NCBI GenBank assembly: GCA_964573715.1
Contig: CAZNKR010000002.1
Location: 10,493 to 74,492 of the forward strand
DNA: 64,000 bases
Origin: SVEL01 sp964573715
GTDB taxonomy: Bacteria > Bacillota > Clostridia > Lachnospirales > Lachnospiraceae
Direction of reading: 5' to 3'
In this document: one piece after another, positions 1-8,353 of the stretch
Layout: each line of letters begins with the position of its first letter
How positions within the stretch are numbered: the first letter of the stretch is position 1
The notes under the pieces: model-generated
Database searches by the model: none
Told to the model about the DNA's origin: nothing
What the model saw: only the letters and a program-made list of their open reading frames with translations
Program-made: the position numbers and the translations under genes

Positions 1-1060
1 CATCAATCTTTGTTAGTCCATCTACTACGAATTCATCTTCATTTACTGTTTTGATATCATCTTCTTCATCAAAATCATATTCGTCACGTATTTCACCAAC
101 AATTTCTTCTAATAAATCTTCTAAAGTAATAAGTCCAGCAGATGCTCCATATTCATCTAATACAATAATAATATTAACAGAATCTTTTTTCATTTCTAAC
201 ATCAATTCAGATAATTTTTTATACTCATATGTATAAAAAGCAGGTCTTAAAAAATCAGTAACCTTAAATTCAACATTCTGATCATAAAATAGAAGATCCT
301 TCATATTGATAATTCCAATAACATTATCTGTTGTATCCTTATATACAGGTATCCTTGTATATCTAAATTCTTTAAAGGTGGACAACAATTTATCGTAGGA
401 TACTTCCGTATCCACCATACACATATCAATTCTAGGAATCATTACATCCTTAGCTTCTGCATCACCGAAATCGAATACGTTTTTAATCATCTCACGCTCT
501 TCTCTTTCTATAACACCTTCCTCATGGCTAACATCAACAATTGTCCTAAGCTCATTTTCTGTAATTAGTTTACCCTTTTTATTTGGATTAATTCTAAGCA
601 TTAGCATAAATCCATTTGCCAATTTATTAATAATGAAAATAAATGGAGTCAAAATAACCAGCAGTGCATATATGGCTCTCGCATATGCTAATCCAACTTG
701 TTCTGAATATAATGATGCAATAGTTTTTGGAGTGATTTCTCCAAAAATTAATATAACAATTGTTAGAATACCTGTAGCAATACTAATTGCATAATCACCA
801 AAAACTTCTTGTGTAATAATAGTTGCTAGGGATGATGCCGTAATATTAACAATATTATTACCTATTAGTATTGCACTAAGCATTTTTCCTTGGTTTTCAA
901 TTACTTTATCTAAAACTTTTGCTCGTTTGTTTCCTTCTTCAATCAACGCTCTGATTCTCATTTTGTTTACTGTTGTAAGTGCAGTTTCAGCAGATGAGAA
1001 AAACGATGATAGTAAAATTAAAATAACTAAAAATATTACTTTAATAATTTCACCTTCCAT
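1..1060 (-). CDS. CorC/HlyC-family membrane protein with CBS domains (partial, C-terminus off the left edge)
   Basis: I read this gene directly from the minus strand; 353 codons are present and the frame is open at base 1. It starts with ATG at 1058-1060 (MEGEIIKVIFLVILILLSS). The first ~150 residues form a CNNM/DUF21 membrane domain with several hydrophobic segments and the family's SSAETALTTVNK motif near the N-terminus. A CBS pair follows, with MIPRIDMCMVD and VIGIINMKDLL in the first and LDEYGASAGLITLEDLLEEIVGEI in the second region. The family's C-terminal CorC_HlyC domain just begins (VVDGLTKID) at the edge. Such proteins are linked to Mg/Co efflux or tolerance; the old name hemolysin is probably misleading. 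A good sigma-A promoter lies directly upstream. Confidence 0.92.
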   Translation of the reverse strand, partial: MEGEIIKVIFLVILILLSSFFSSAETALTTVNKMRIRALIEEGNKRAKVLDKVIENQGKMLSAILIGNNIVNITASSLATIITQEVFGDYAISIATGILTIVILIFGEITPKTIASLYSEQVGLAYARAIYALLVILTPFIFIINKLANGFMLMLRINPNKKGKLITENELRTIVDVSHEEGVIEREEREMIKNVFDFGDAEAKDVMIPRIDMCMVDTEVSYDKLLSTFKEFRYTRIPVYKDTTDNVIGIINMKDLLFYDQNVEFKVTDFLRPAFYTYEYKKLSELMLEMKKDSVNIIIVLDEYGASAGLITLEDLLEEIVGEIRDEYDFDEEDDIKTVNEDEFVVDGLTKID

Positions 1061-1096
1061 ACACATTATTATTTTGTCAAAATGACATACAAAAGA

Positions 1097-1125
1097 ATTA
1101 TATGTTAATCGAATATTTATGTCAA
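1097..1125 (-). promoter_or_regulatory. Sigma-A promoter of the CorC/HlyC gene
   Basis: On the minus strand, TTGACA (1120-1125) and TATAAT (1097-1102) are separated by 17 bases. Both match consensus perfectly, and the site is ~37 bases before the ATG of the CorC/HlyC gene. Confidence 0.8.
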
Positions 1126-1165
1126 GAAAGTCATATATTGTATTAACAATCAGATTAGGAGTCTT

Positions 1166-1540
1166 ATGAAATCCTCAACATCCAAAATAAAAAATTTACT
1201 ATTCATTTTAAAACTAACATGTTTGTCATTTTTACTAACTGCTGTATTCCTACTTATTCTTACTTTTATTGTATATAAAACATATATGAACTATAAAAAT
1301 ATTGCTATTGGAATAATAATAATTTATGCTTTGACAAATATAATATGTGGATTTATTGCCGGAAAGATTAAAAAGAACAAAAAATATTTATGGGGAGCAA
1401 TTATTGGTATTTCTTATCTTGTATTATTATCTCTTATTTCATTAATTGTAACGAAAGAATTTTTAGGCAATAATGGTATGTGGTTACCTGCTACTCTTGC
1501 TACTATTCTCGGTGGTACATTTGGTGGTATGATTTCTTAA
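1166..1540 (+). CDS. TIGR04086-type four-helix membrane protein
   Basis: This 124-residue protein is almost entirely membrane: four hydrophobic segments (about residues 12-35, 45-65, 74-95 and 105-123) separated by short basic loops such as GKIKKNKK. Size, topology and the glycine-rich last helix (ATILGGTFGGMIS) resemble the uncharacterised TIGR04086 family of Firmicutes. The start is supported by AGGAG six bases upstream. It is divergent from CorC/HlyC and convergent with the pilus operon, whose last stop is only three bases away; I see no terminator between them. Function is unknown. Confidence 0.7.
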   Translation: MKSSTSKIKNLLFILKLTCLSFLLTAVFLLILTFIVYKTYMNYKNIAIGIIIIYALTNIICGFIAGKIKKNKKYLWGAIIGISYLVLLSLISLIVTKEFLGNNGMWLPATLATILGGTFGGMIS

Positions 1541-1543
1541 CCT

Positions 1544-2131
1544 TTATGATTCAACTATTGCTGCACCGCTTATAAAATATACTCCATATTTTTGATTATC
1601 AATTTTTATTGATCTGTTTTCATAGATACATATAAAGGAGTAATCATTTAATGTATTTTTAAAAGCTTCTCCCTCATTAGTAGCAAATAAAAGTTTATTA
1701 CCAAAATTATCTTCGATATATTCACTTATTTCTTTTACTTTGTTGGGATGAGAAGTATTATTGCCTTCACTATAATTAATTAACTTTGACCACAATCCGT
1801 TATGAAATACATAAAACCCTTCTCTTATGGTTAGTACACCTAATAAATAGTTCGACGATAAATAGCTATTAATTGAAGTGTTATTATATAAAATCGCCAT
1901 ATTGCTAAGGAGACATTCACTTAATACTTCTTTATCTATAACTGGGTTACCATCTAAATCTACTTTATTAAAACTTGCCTTTAGTGCACTGTAGGTGATT
2001 TCATCCACACAATTGTTGTACATAATATTTTTTAGGGAATTAGAATACAATAGGTCATTTTTAAATGAGAAAATAGAAACAATACAAAAGAAAATAAATG
2101 AAAAAATTAATCCAAAATCAATAAGCTTCAT
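1544..2131 (-). CDS. Pilin-like membrane-anchored protein, last gene of the Tad-like operon
   Basis: I chose the ATG at 2131 (MKLIDFGLIFSFIFFCIVS), 195 residues, because GGAGGTGG lies 11 bases upstream; a longer frame reaching 2170 would overlap its neighbour by more than 50 bases. One N-terminal membrane helix (residues ~5-22) is followed by a ~170-residue polar domain, the architecture of TadE/TadF-like pseudopilins or assembly factors. No enzymatic motif is visible. It overlaps the upstream gene by 14 bases, suggesting translational coupling. The family is not recognised by sequence; the role is inferred from the operon. Confidence 0.6.
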   Translation of the reverse strand: MKLIDFGLIFSFIFFCIVSIFSFKNDLLYSNSLKNIMYNNCVDEITYSALKASFNKVDLDGNPVIDKEVLSECLLSNMAILYNNTSINSYLSSNYLLGVLTIREGFYVFHNGLWSKLINYSEGNNTSHPNKVKEISEYIEDNFGNKLLFATNEGEAFKNTLNDYSFICIYENRSIKIDNQKYGVYFISGAAIVES

Positions 2132-2555
2132 TCTTAATACCACCTCCATAGAATAGAAATGGTTCATCATTTTTTTTAATAGTTACCTTAAGATAATCGT
2201 TTTCATTAAGATAATATGACCCATCACTGCTTAACCTATCTAATATTTCATCTGTAAAATAATATATATTATTATAGTTTATATTCTCATTATCTTGTGA
2301 ATACCCATGGCTTGTCCTGATAATTTCAATATTATATCCACTAGCCAACCTTGATACGTTATTTTGAAGCTCATCATATCTAGCTTTACTTATTATTCCT
2401 GTGTTTTGAACTTCCTCTACAAAGCAAGTAATCTCGTTTAATAAATAAGTATCTTTAGTTTTATCCACTTCCTTTTGCATATACGTTATAGGTGCAATGA
2501 ACATAAGATATGCACAAATAAGAATAGCCACAACCTTACCAACAGAATCTTCCAA
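2118..2555 (-). CDS. Pilin-like small membrane protein, TTG start
   Basis: This 145-residue protein has one N-terminal hydrophobic segment (about residues 6-24, VGKVVAILICAYLMFIAPI) and an external polar domain rich in Asn, Asp and Tyr. The start is TTG at 2555, decided by an AGGAGG box eight bases upstream; an ATG inside the spacer is in another frame. The RBS overlaps the stop of the 53-residue ORF before it. Layout fits a minor pilin or TadE-like component of the Tad-like operon, but I see no signature residues that prove it. Confidence 0.6.
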   Translation of the reverse strand: MEDSVGKVVAILICAYLMFIAPITYMQKEVDKTKDTYLLNEITCFVEEVQNTGIISKARYDELQNNVSRLASGYNIEIIRTSHGYSQDNENINYNNIYYFTDEILDRLSSDGSYYLNENDYLKVTIKKNDEPFLFYGGGIKNEAY

Positions 2556-2559
2556 ATCA

Positions 2560-2721
2560 TTACCTCCTATACTCTACATATATTGATGAATCTAATGACA
2601 TATTAGATGCCTCATTAAAAAAATCATTAAATACAGTGCTAGTATATATAAGAATACTTAGTGCAGTGATGAACATAAACACTCCAAAAGAGACATACAT
2701 CATTTTAAGTGCATTTTCCAT
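2560..2721 (-). CDS. 53-residue Flp-pilin-sized membrane protein
   Basis: This short gene starts at ATG 2721 (MENALKMMYVSFGVF) and stops at 2560-2562. It has an AGGTGA ribosome-binding site, which overlaps the stop of the gene before it, and its own end overlaps the RBS of the next gene. The protein has one hydrophobic helix (residues ~8-27) and a short polar tail ending VEYRR. Its first residues, MENALKMM, resemble the start of the next gene upstream, MENSLKGL, so the two may be related pilins. Length and topology match Flp-type pilins, but the canonical Flp processing motif is not obvious. Confidence 0.6.
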   Translation of the reverse strand: MENALKMMYVSFGVFMFITALSILIYTSTVFNDFFNEASNMSLDSSIYVEYRR

Positions 2722-2728
2722 AGTTCAC

Positions 2729-3175
2729 CTATTGTTCAAATACAATTGCTGTAATTACATCATTGGCATCACGAATTATTGAACCATTAAAATTCCCATA
2801 AGGATTTATGTATTGATTACTACTTTCCTTTAACGCTTCGCTAACATTTTGAGAACTAGCTTCTGTTATATTTCCATTATTTAAGTCAACTCTGTATCCA
2901 TAAAATACTTCTGCTTTGTTTGTTTTTACATAGACAGAAAGCTTTTCATTTGAAAATTTCTTTATTACATTTATAACTTCACTACCAGAAACCGTAGCAT
3001 TGTCATAAATAATCTTATCGCTTTCAGCAAATTCCATACTTAACTTATTTATTTGATTTGTACCTCCTGCTGCTGTATCTTTCGCTTCCCTTGAGATATA
3101 AAATCCCAGTGAAATCACAACACAAGTGATTATTGTTCCTGCTGCCAAAATTAAACCTTTTAAACTGTTTTCCAT
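2729..3175 (-). CDS. Pilin-like protein of the Tad-like operon
   Basis: This 148-residue protein has a short N-terminus, then a hydrophobic helix (MENSLKGLILAAGTIITC onward, residues ~6-27), then a mixed polar domain. This is a type IV pilin-like arrangement. It contains a SGSEVINVIKKFSNEKLSVYV stretch and ends shortly before the 53-residue gene. It could be the major structural subunit, since it follows the membrane platform gene by 32 bases with its own RBS. No known domain is recognised with certainty; assignment rests on topology and operon context. Confidence 0.6.
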   Translation of the reverse strand: MENSLKGLILAAGTIITCVVISLGFYISREAKDTAAGGTNQINKLSMEFAESDKIIYDNATVSGSEVINVIKKFSNEKLSVYVKTNKAEVFYGYRVDLNNGNITEASSQNVSEALKESSNQYINPYGNFNGSIIRDANDVITAIVFEQ

Positions 3176-3207
3176 ATTTTATCGTATGCTAATGCATACT
3201 CTCCTTT

Positions 3208-4848
3208 CTATATAAATAATCCATCTGACATTTGAATTGCTGACATTCCTTGAATAACAAAGGGAATAATCAATTTAATCATAATGACTAGACACAAGGG
3301 TAAAAAAGACAATACCTTTGCAATTGTTGTTTTGTCTGCAATCAATCTTTCATTTTCTTGTTTATGACGGTCTAAAAAATATCTTCTATCCTGTTCTAAA
3401 TCATTAAATGCTTCGTAAATGAAGGTATCATCACAGGCAATAAAACCATCCATTATACGTTCAAAGGGCCTAAATTGACATTTGTCCTTGGCTTCTTTTA
3501 AAACATCTATCCCTTTGTACGTATACTTATCTGAAATTGACTGTAAAATATTTTTGAACACCTGTGCAAATCGTTCCATCTCAGAAATTATTTGTTCTAT
3601 AGTCACTTTATCCATATGCATCATCATAAGAATTATATTTTGAAATCTAACAATTTCTTCTTCTCTTTCTAAGAGTAACAAGCCTTTTTTTATTTTTAAA
3701 ATAAAGTACTCTGCAAAAAATACCATTAAAGCTGCTACTATTGCTAGTAAAACAGATGTTAAAGCTGAATAAACCAAACTATATCCATCTAGATTGAAAT
3801 AAATAATACTAAACAACGAAATAAATGATAAAATGAAAGTTAATACAAAATCAACCAATCTTTTTGTTGTGTATTCTATAAGATTATAACCATACGCAAT
3901 TTCAGTTAATAACTGATGTATCTTATTACTTCCTTTAATATTAAACCCAATATATGCTCGCACTAAGGTATCAATAAAAGGCTTTTTAGACAATCTTAGT
4001 ATATGTAGGGATGGTTGATTATTTGTTGTACCGTTTTTTAGCATACATATCAGTTTGTACATAATCAATGCGAATAAGCACAAACCTATTGTTGAAATTA
4101 TTCCAAACCTTCCCTCAAACACTGTGCTTAACTCTGGAATATTATAGACTGCCCATTTTTCAATTGGTTTAATAAAAAATAAAGGTATTATACATATCCC
4201 CTTAAGTCCAAGAAAATTACCATTTATTTTATTTCTTTTTAAAAGTTCAATATTTATTTCTTCTTTAAGATATCCAAGGTTTTTTAAAAATGTTGAACCT
4301 GTTTTTGTTTTCTTATCACCGTAAAGCATTACAGTTTCACATAATGAATAAAAGGTTAAAAAGAAATGATTAGGGGATATTTCTAAATAATCCTGCTTAT
4401 CAAAATAATATGATTCCATTAAACATTCATATATTTTTTGTCCATGAGCAGACATCTCATATTCTGCATCATTAATAGAGTCTATTAATGATTGTTCTAA
4501 CATTCCATTAAACTGAAATCTAAATTTTACATCCTCAATAAATTTTAATAATTGCATAAGTACCTTGTACTCAAGCTTACTAAACTTTTCATTGATTTTT
4601 TCTCCAAAAATAACTGCAACAGTTATACCTATAATTATTGAATAATACAATGAATAGTCCGAAAAGATAAGCATTCCGAAAATTATACATATTCCAAAAA
4701 AATATACACTTAATAAATATTCCTCAGTTTTTTTAATAATGGATGACTTGTTTGATGGATATACAATATTAAGCCTATTCATAATACTGAAGGTTAGATT
4801 TTTAGTTAGAAAAAACTTACTACTAAACTTGTATACAATATTTTTCAT
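3208..4848 (-). CDS. Double-length TadB/TadC-like (type II secretion F-type) inner-membrane platform protein
   Basis: At 546 residues this is about twice the length of TadB or TadC. Hydrophobic segments sit near residues 46-83, 215-235, 245-270, 330-350, 355-385 and 515-540. Between them are two helical cytoplasmic stretches (about 85-210 and 390-510) typical of T2SSF modules, so it reads like TadB and TadC fused end to end. The ATG at 4848 has GAGGAG upstream and overlaps the ATPase gene by 26 bases. In Tad systems this protein would anchor the assembly ATPase. The fusion reading is inference from topology, as the sequence is divergent. Confidence 0.65.
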   Translation of the reverse strand: MKNIVYKFSSKFFLTKNLTFSIMNRLNIVYPSNKSSIIKKTEEYLLSVYFFGICIIFGMLIFSDYSLYYSIIIGITVAVIFGEKINEKFSKLEYKVLMQLLKFIEDVKFRFQFNGMLEQSLIDSINDAEYEMSAHGQKIYECLMESYYFDKQDYLEISPNHFFLTFYSLCETVMLYGDKKTKTGSTFLKNLGYLKEEINIELLKRNKINGNFLGLKGICIIPLFFIKPIEKWAVYNIPELSTVFEGRFGIISTIGLCLFALIMYKLICMLKNGTTNNQPSLHILRLSKKPFIDTLVRAYIGFNIKGSNKIHQLLTEIAYGYNLIEYTTKRLVDFVLTFILSFISLFSIIYFNLDGYSLVYSALTSVLLAIVAALMVFFAEYFILKIKKGLLLLEREEEIVRFQNIILMMMHMDKVTIEQIISEMERFAQVFKNILQSISDKYTYKGIDVLKEAKDKCQFRPFERIMDGFIACDDTFIYEAFNDLEQDRRYFLDRHKQENERLIADKTTIAKVLSFLPLCLVIMIKLIIPFVIQGMSAIQMSDGLFI

Positions 4849-6391
4849 AAAACTCCTCTCTTAGTCTTTCATCAAAGAACCTGCTCATGGCCATGGCGCT
4901 TCTTATAGAGAAATTTCCTACTAGCTCATATCTTTGTCCATTATAACGAACAATATCATTGATACTGTATCCTTTTTCACTATCCTCTGGAATAATTTCA
5001 GTAATTCTTTCAATATATCTATGACCTTTAATGTCCTTCTCTAAATGTACATCAAAATTAATGGCTTCAGTAACCTGCTCTAGGGCAATCTTTTCATTAC
5101 TAAAAATATTACAAGCAAGTAATGAATTTCTCATGTATTTTATAAGATTATCTGTGGTTTTTGCATGATGGGTAAATAATGTAAACAAAGAACCAGTCTG
5201 AGACATCTGCACTAACCATGCTGCAACAGGATTAGATGCAACCTCACCAAGAATATTTACAGAGCCATCAGTTTTTTTTTGAATATCTAAGCCTTCTTGT
5301 CCAGAAACATGATCTGTCTCTCTAAAGGATAAAATATTTCTATCTGGATAAACCTGTCTTAAGTTAAGTTCAAAAGACAGCTCCTGAATACGTAAATTAT
5401 ATGAAGGATGGATAAAACCAATAAGACTCATTAAAAGTGTGGTCTTTCCACTTCCCTGAGATCCTGTTATTCCACATACCTGGCAACCATAAATTAACCA
5501 TTTAAGCACATCAATAACTACACTAGCTCCATCATCTTTAATTAATTCCTCTATATTTTTTTGTTCTATAGTATCAAACTTTCTAACAAAAAATGCGAAG
5601 CTTTCAGCAAACGGAGGTCTTACCACTACAACTCTAGAATGGTCCTTCATTTCATTTACTATATATCCCTTTGCCTTTGATAATTGTCCTGGATTTCCAT
5701 ATCTGTAAATGTTTAAAGCTACTCTTTCTAATTCTTTTTCTGAATTAAAGCTTAAGAAATCAAAATGATATGTCTGTCCTTTAAAAAATACCCATACACT
5801 GTTATAAGTATCTTCTTTACCTGATACACCTCCCGAAACGCCCTCTATACGTTGATCTCTAATCTCATCAATAACACCTAAGCCTTTATAGCCTTCATAT
5901 ACCCTTTGAACCAGTATATTAAGCATATCATTGTAATTTAAACGTATATAGCTACTAAGATAAGCGCCGAAAATATCCTCCGCTTCAATCTTGGCATTTC
6001 CAGTCTTTTCATACCATCCAAAATCTTCAAACATTTTCTCTAAGCCCCTATTCTTATATTCACAAGAATATTTGTAAAGAAGAATTTCAAATTTGTCTAA
6101 ACACGACAATTTATTAACGTTATCAAAGGGAATGTAGCTATTGATATTCTCCTGATTAACAATATTGTCAGATAAAATATCCCTAATAACCTCCTTAACA
6201 AAACTTTTAGCCTTATAATCTCCTATACCACAATTTTTAAGTGCCATTCTTAATTCACTTTTCTTTTCTTTAAGTTTCTTTAATTCCTCCTCCTTCATAC
6301 TTAGCTCGTATATATTTGCTCTAAGTATCCCATTTATTTTTTCACTGACCAATTCAATTAGTCTATATATACTATCCTCACGATGCTTCAC
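4823..6391 (-). CDS. CpaF/TadA-type secretion ATPase
   Basis: This 522-residue protein is a type II/IV secretion ATPase. The Walker A box is at residues ~310-318 (GSQGSGKTT), the Walker B equivalent is NILGEVAS (~379-386), and a histidine box follows (LFTHHAKTTDN, ~405-415). Residues 1-300 form the N-terminal domain, starting with a charged predicted coiled coil (residues ~15-50). The start is GTG at 6391, inside the last codons of the TadZ-like gene. It would energise pilin polymerisation at the inner face of the membrane. The normal GEVRG of Walker B is GEVAS here. Confidence 0.88.
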   Translation of the reverse strand: MKHREDSIYRLIELVSEKINGILRANIYELSMKEEELKKLKEKKSELRMALKNCGIGDYKAKSFVKEVIRDILSDNIVNQENINSYIPFDNVNKLSCLDKFEILLYKYSCEYKNRGLEKMFEDFGWYEKTGNAKIEAEDIFGAYLSSYIRLNYNDMLNILVQRVYEGYKGLGVIDEIRDQRIEGVSGGVSGKEDTYNSVWVFFKGQTYHFDFLSFNSEKELERVALNIYRYGNPGQLSKAKGYIVNEMKDHSRVVVVRPPFAESFAFFVRKFDTIEQKNIEELIKDDGASVVIDVLKWLIYGCQVCGITGSQGSGKTTLLMSLIGFIHPSYNLRIQELSFELNLRQVYPDRNILSFRETDHVSGQEGLDIQKKTDGSVNILGEVASNPVAAWLVQMSQTGSLFTLFTHHAKTTDNLIKYMRNSLLACNIFSNEKIALEQVTEAINFDVHLEKDIKGHRYIERITEIIPEDSEKGYSINDIVRYNGQRYELVGNFSIRSAMAMSRFFDERLREEFYEKYCIQV

Positions 6392-7187
6392 AAAATCCCG
6401 CCTTCTGCAATATCATATTTGTTGCCTTGTATAGTTCGTTAATAAATTCAAAGTTACCATCACTTCTACGGGAATACATACTTTTAGAAATAAATTCAAC
6501 AACCTTTCCCGCAATAATTGCATCATGAAAATGAATATTATAGGGAATAACGGCTATTCTTTCCTTCGGAATATTATATTTTTTTCTAATTGTAATAATA
6601 TTCTCATTTGACTCAGAATCATACTTCCCAATTAAAAAAACCGCCTTATCTCTAAGCTTTTCATTAGACAAAATATAAGATAAATCATTAATTCCTTGAC
6701 ATAAATTAATTACGATAACATCTGATTCATCAAGCATTTTACGAGATAACCTTAACTTTCCGTTTAAATTATCAATAAAACTAACATCAGATACTTTTTC
6801 TAATATATGGGGTAATTCCTTTGTAAGATAATTTGTAGACTCGTCATCTAGCCCATTTCTAACCTTTTTTGATGAAGGCAAATAATATATATCTGTATTT
6901 TTAATGTTCTTAATATGCCCATATACCATTTGATCGCTCACAGTTGCAATACGATGTTTATTAAGTATTTCATCTATACCTTCATTTTGATAATATGAAA
7001 TTTCATCCTTTATAATATTATCATTACATTTTCCTTCAAAAATTTCTTCTATAGGTTTACTATAGTAGTCATACTGTACAAATAATGTCTTTAATGAGTA
7101 CACTAAAGAAGCCATAGTTCCTACAGCAAGCATATTTCCGCTAGTGGCACATTTACCAGAAACACCACTCCAAAAAGCTATATTCAA
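6378..7187 (-). CDS. TadZ/CpaE-like MinD-family protein with a deviant P-loop
   Basis: First gene of the Tad-like operon. A TTG at 7199 lies inside the GGAGGT box, so I take TTG at 7187 (MNIAFWSGVSGKCATSGNM), giving 269 residues. The N-terminal strand and loop correspond to the ParA/MinD fold, but the loop reads GVSGKCATSGN instead of KGGxGKT; the second lysine is kept. VIVINLCQGINDL (around residues 170-182) resembles the ParA-family switch strand. In Tad loci this protein places the apparatus at a cell pole. No receiver domain is present, unlike full CpaE. ATP binding is uncertain. Confidence 0.65.
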   Translation of the reverse strand: MNIAFWSGVSGKCATSGNMLAVGTMASLVYSLKTLFVQYDYYSKPIEEIFEGKCNDNIIKDEISYYQNEGIDEILNKHRIATVSDQMVYGHIKNIKNTDIYYLPSSKKVRNGLDDESTNYLTKELPHILEKVSDVSFIDNLNGKLRLSRKMLDESDVIVINLCQGINDLSYILSNEKLRDKAVFLIGKYDSESNENIITIRKKYNIPKERIAVIPYNIHFHDAIIAGKVVEFISKSMYSRRSDGNFEFINELYKATNMILQKAGFCEAS

Positions 7188-7221
7188 TGATACCTCCAAC
7201 CGGAGAACTAAACTAAAATTT

Positions 7222-7266
7222 GTCTGAATCAGACTGAAATTTGATAAAATAAGATAAAATTATCTT
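7222..7266. promoter_or_regulatory. Two inverted repeats between the Tad-like operon and pyrB
   Basis: GTCTGA-A-TCAGAC (7222-7234) and AAGATAA-AA-TTATCTT (7251-7266) are perfect inverted repeats in the divergent intergenic region, 35-80 bases upstream of the first Tad gene. AT-rich flanks (AAATTT on both sides of the first repeat) extend the symmetry. Neither is followed by a T-run, so operators are more likely than terminators. Confidence 0.4.
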
Positions 7267-7351
7267 ACATTATTTTTACTATTTTGTAAATACTTCAAAT
7301 GAATTTATTTTTTAATTTACTTTACGTTTTACTTTCTTTTCAACTCCATTA

Positions 7352-7380
7352 TTGATTTTTGTTACAATATAGATTATTAT
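7352..7380 (+). promoter_or_regulatory. Probable promoter of pyrBI
   Basis: TTGATT (7352-7357) and TATTAT (7375-7380) are 17 bases apart, ~43 bases upstream of the pyrB ATG. The leader is too short for a PyrR-type attenuator, and none is visible. Confidence 0.5.
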
Positions 7381-7422
7381 ATCTTTTAATGACTAAAACT
7401 TAATATTTTACGGAGGTAATAT

Positions 7423-8343
7423 ATGAAACACTTAATAAGTCCATTGGATTTTTCTGTTGATGAACTTGGGAGTTTACTAGACTTAGCAACCGACATCGAA
7501 CATAACCCTGATAAGTATAAAGAAGCCTGTAAAGGTAAAAAAATAGCCACCCTTTTCTACGAGCCCAGTACTCGTACACGACTAAGTTTTGAAGCCGCAA
7601 TGCTTAATCTTGGTGGTAGTGTTCTTGGTTTTTCATCTGCAGCATCTAGCTCGGCGGCAAAGGGAGAAAGTGTTTCAGATACAATACGCATGATTTCATG
7701 TTACGCAGATATTTGTGCAATGCGTCATCCAAAAGAAGGTGCTCCACTTGTTGCATCTACCAAATCTTCTATTCCAGTTATAAATGCCGGTGATGGTGGT
7801 CATCAGCATCCAACTCAAACTCTTACTGATTTAATGACAATCAGATCTTTAAAAGGCAGACTTGATAATCTTACCATTGGTCTTTGTGGCGATTTAAAGT
7901 TTGGTCGAACCGTTCATTCCCTAATTAATGCATTAGTTAGATATACAAACATCAAATTTATTCTCATTTCCCCAAACGAACTACGAGTTCCTAGCTATAT
8001 TCGTGAAAAAGTTTTAGAAGCAAATAATATTACATACAAAGAATTAACCCATATGGAAGATGCATTGCCAGAGCTTGATATTTTATACATGACAAGAGTT
8101 CAGCGTGAAAGATTTTTCAACGAAGCTGAATATATTAGATTAAAGGATACATATATTCTTGACAAAGCTAAAATGAAAATAGCTAATAAAGATATGCTTG
8201 TTCTTCATCCACTTCCTAGAGTAAATGAAATATCTGTTGAAGTTGATGAGGACCCAAGAGCTGTTTATTTCAAACAGGTTCAATATGGTGTATATGTTCG
8301 AATGGCACTTATTCTTACATTGCTAAACATTAAAGTAGATTAG
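7423..8343 (+). CDS. pyrB: Aspartate carbamoyltransferase catalytic chain
   Basis: PyrB makes N-carbamoyl-L-aspartate from carbamoyl phosphate and aspartate, the committed step of pyrimidine synthesis, in the cytoplasm. The 306-residue length is normal. The carbamoyl-phosphate loop FYEPSTRTRLSFE is intact, as are HPTQTLTDL (the HPxQ loop) and LHPLPRVNEI near the C-terminus. The ATG has ACGGAGG upstream. It is followed ten bases later by pyrI, so the holoenzyme is the E. coli-like allosteric type rather than the PyrB-only type of Bacillus. It is one of very few plus-strand genes in the window. Confidence 0.98.
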   Translation: MKHLISPLDFSVDELGSLLDLATDIEHNPDKYKEACKGKKIATLFYEPSTRTRLSFEAAMLNLGGSVLGFSSAASSSAAKGESVSDTIRMISCYADICAMRHPKEGAPLVASTKSSIPVINAGDGGHQHPTQTLTDLMTIRSLKGRLDNLTIGLCGDLKFGRTVHSLINALVRYTNIKFILISPNELRVPSYIREKVLEANNITYKELTHMEDALPELDILYMTRVQRERFFNEAEYIRLKDTYILDKAKMKIANKDMLVLHPLPRVNEISVEVDEDPRAVYFKQVQYGVYVRMALILTLLNIKVD

Positions 8344-8353
8344 GAGGAACATT

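Noticed and set aside
51..236. Plus-strand ORF of 61 residues
   Set aside because: It lies opposite the CorC/HlyC gene and has Ser/Ile-rich composition typical of an antisense shadow.
1544..2170. Longer form of the last pilin gene (start 2170)
   Set aside because: It would overlap its neighbour by 53 bases; ATG 2131 has a strong RBS.
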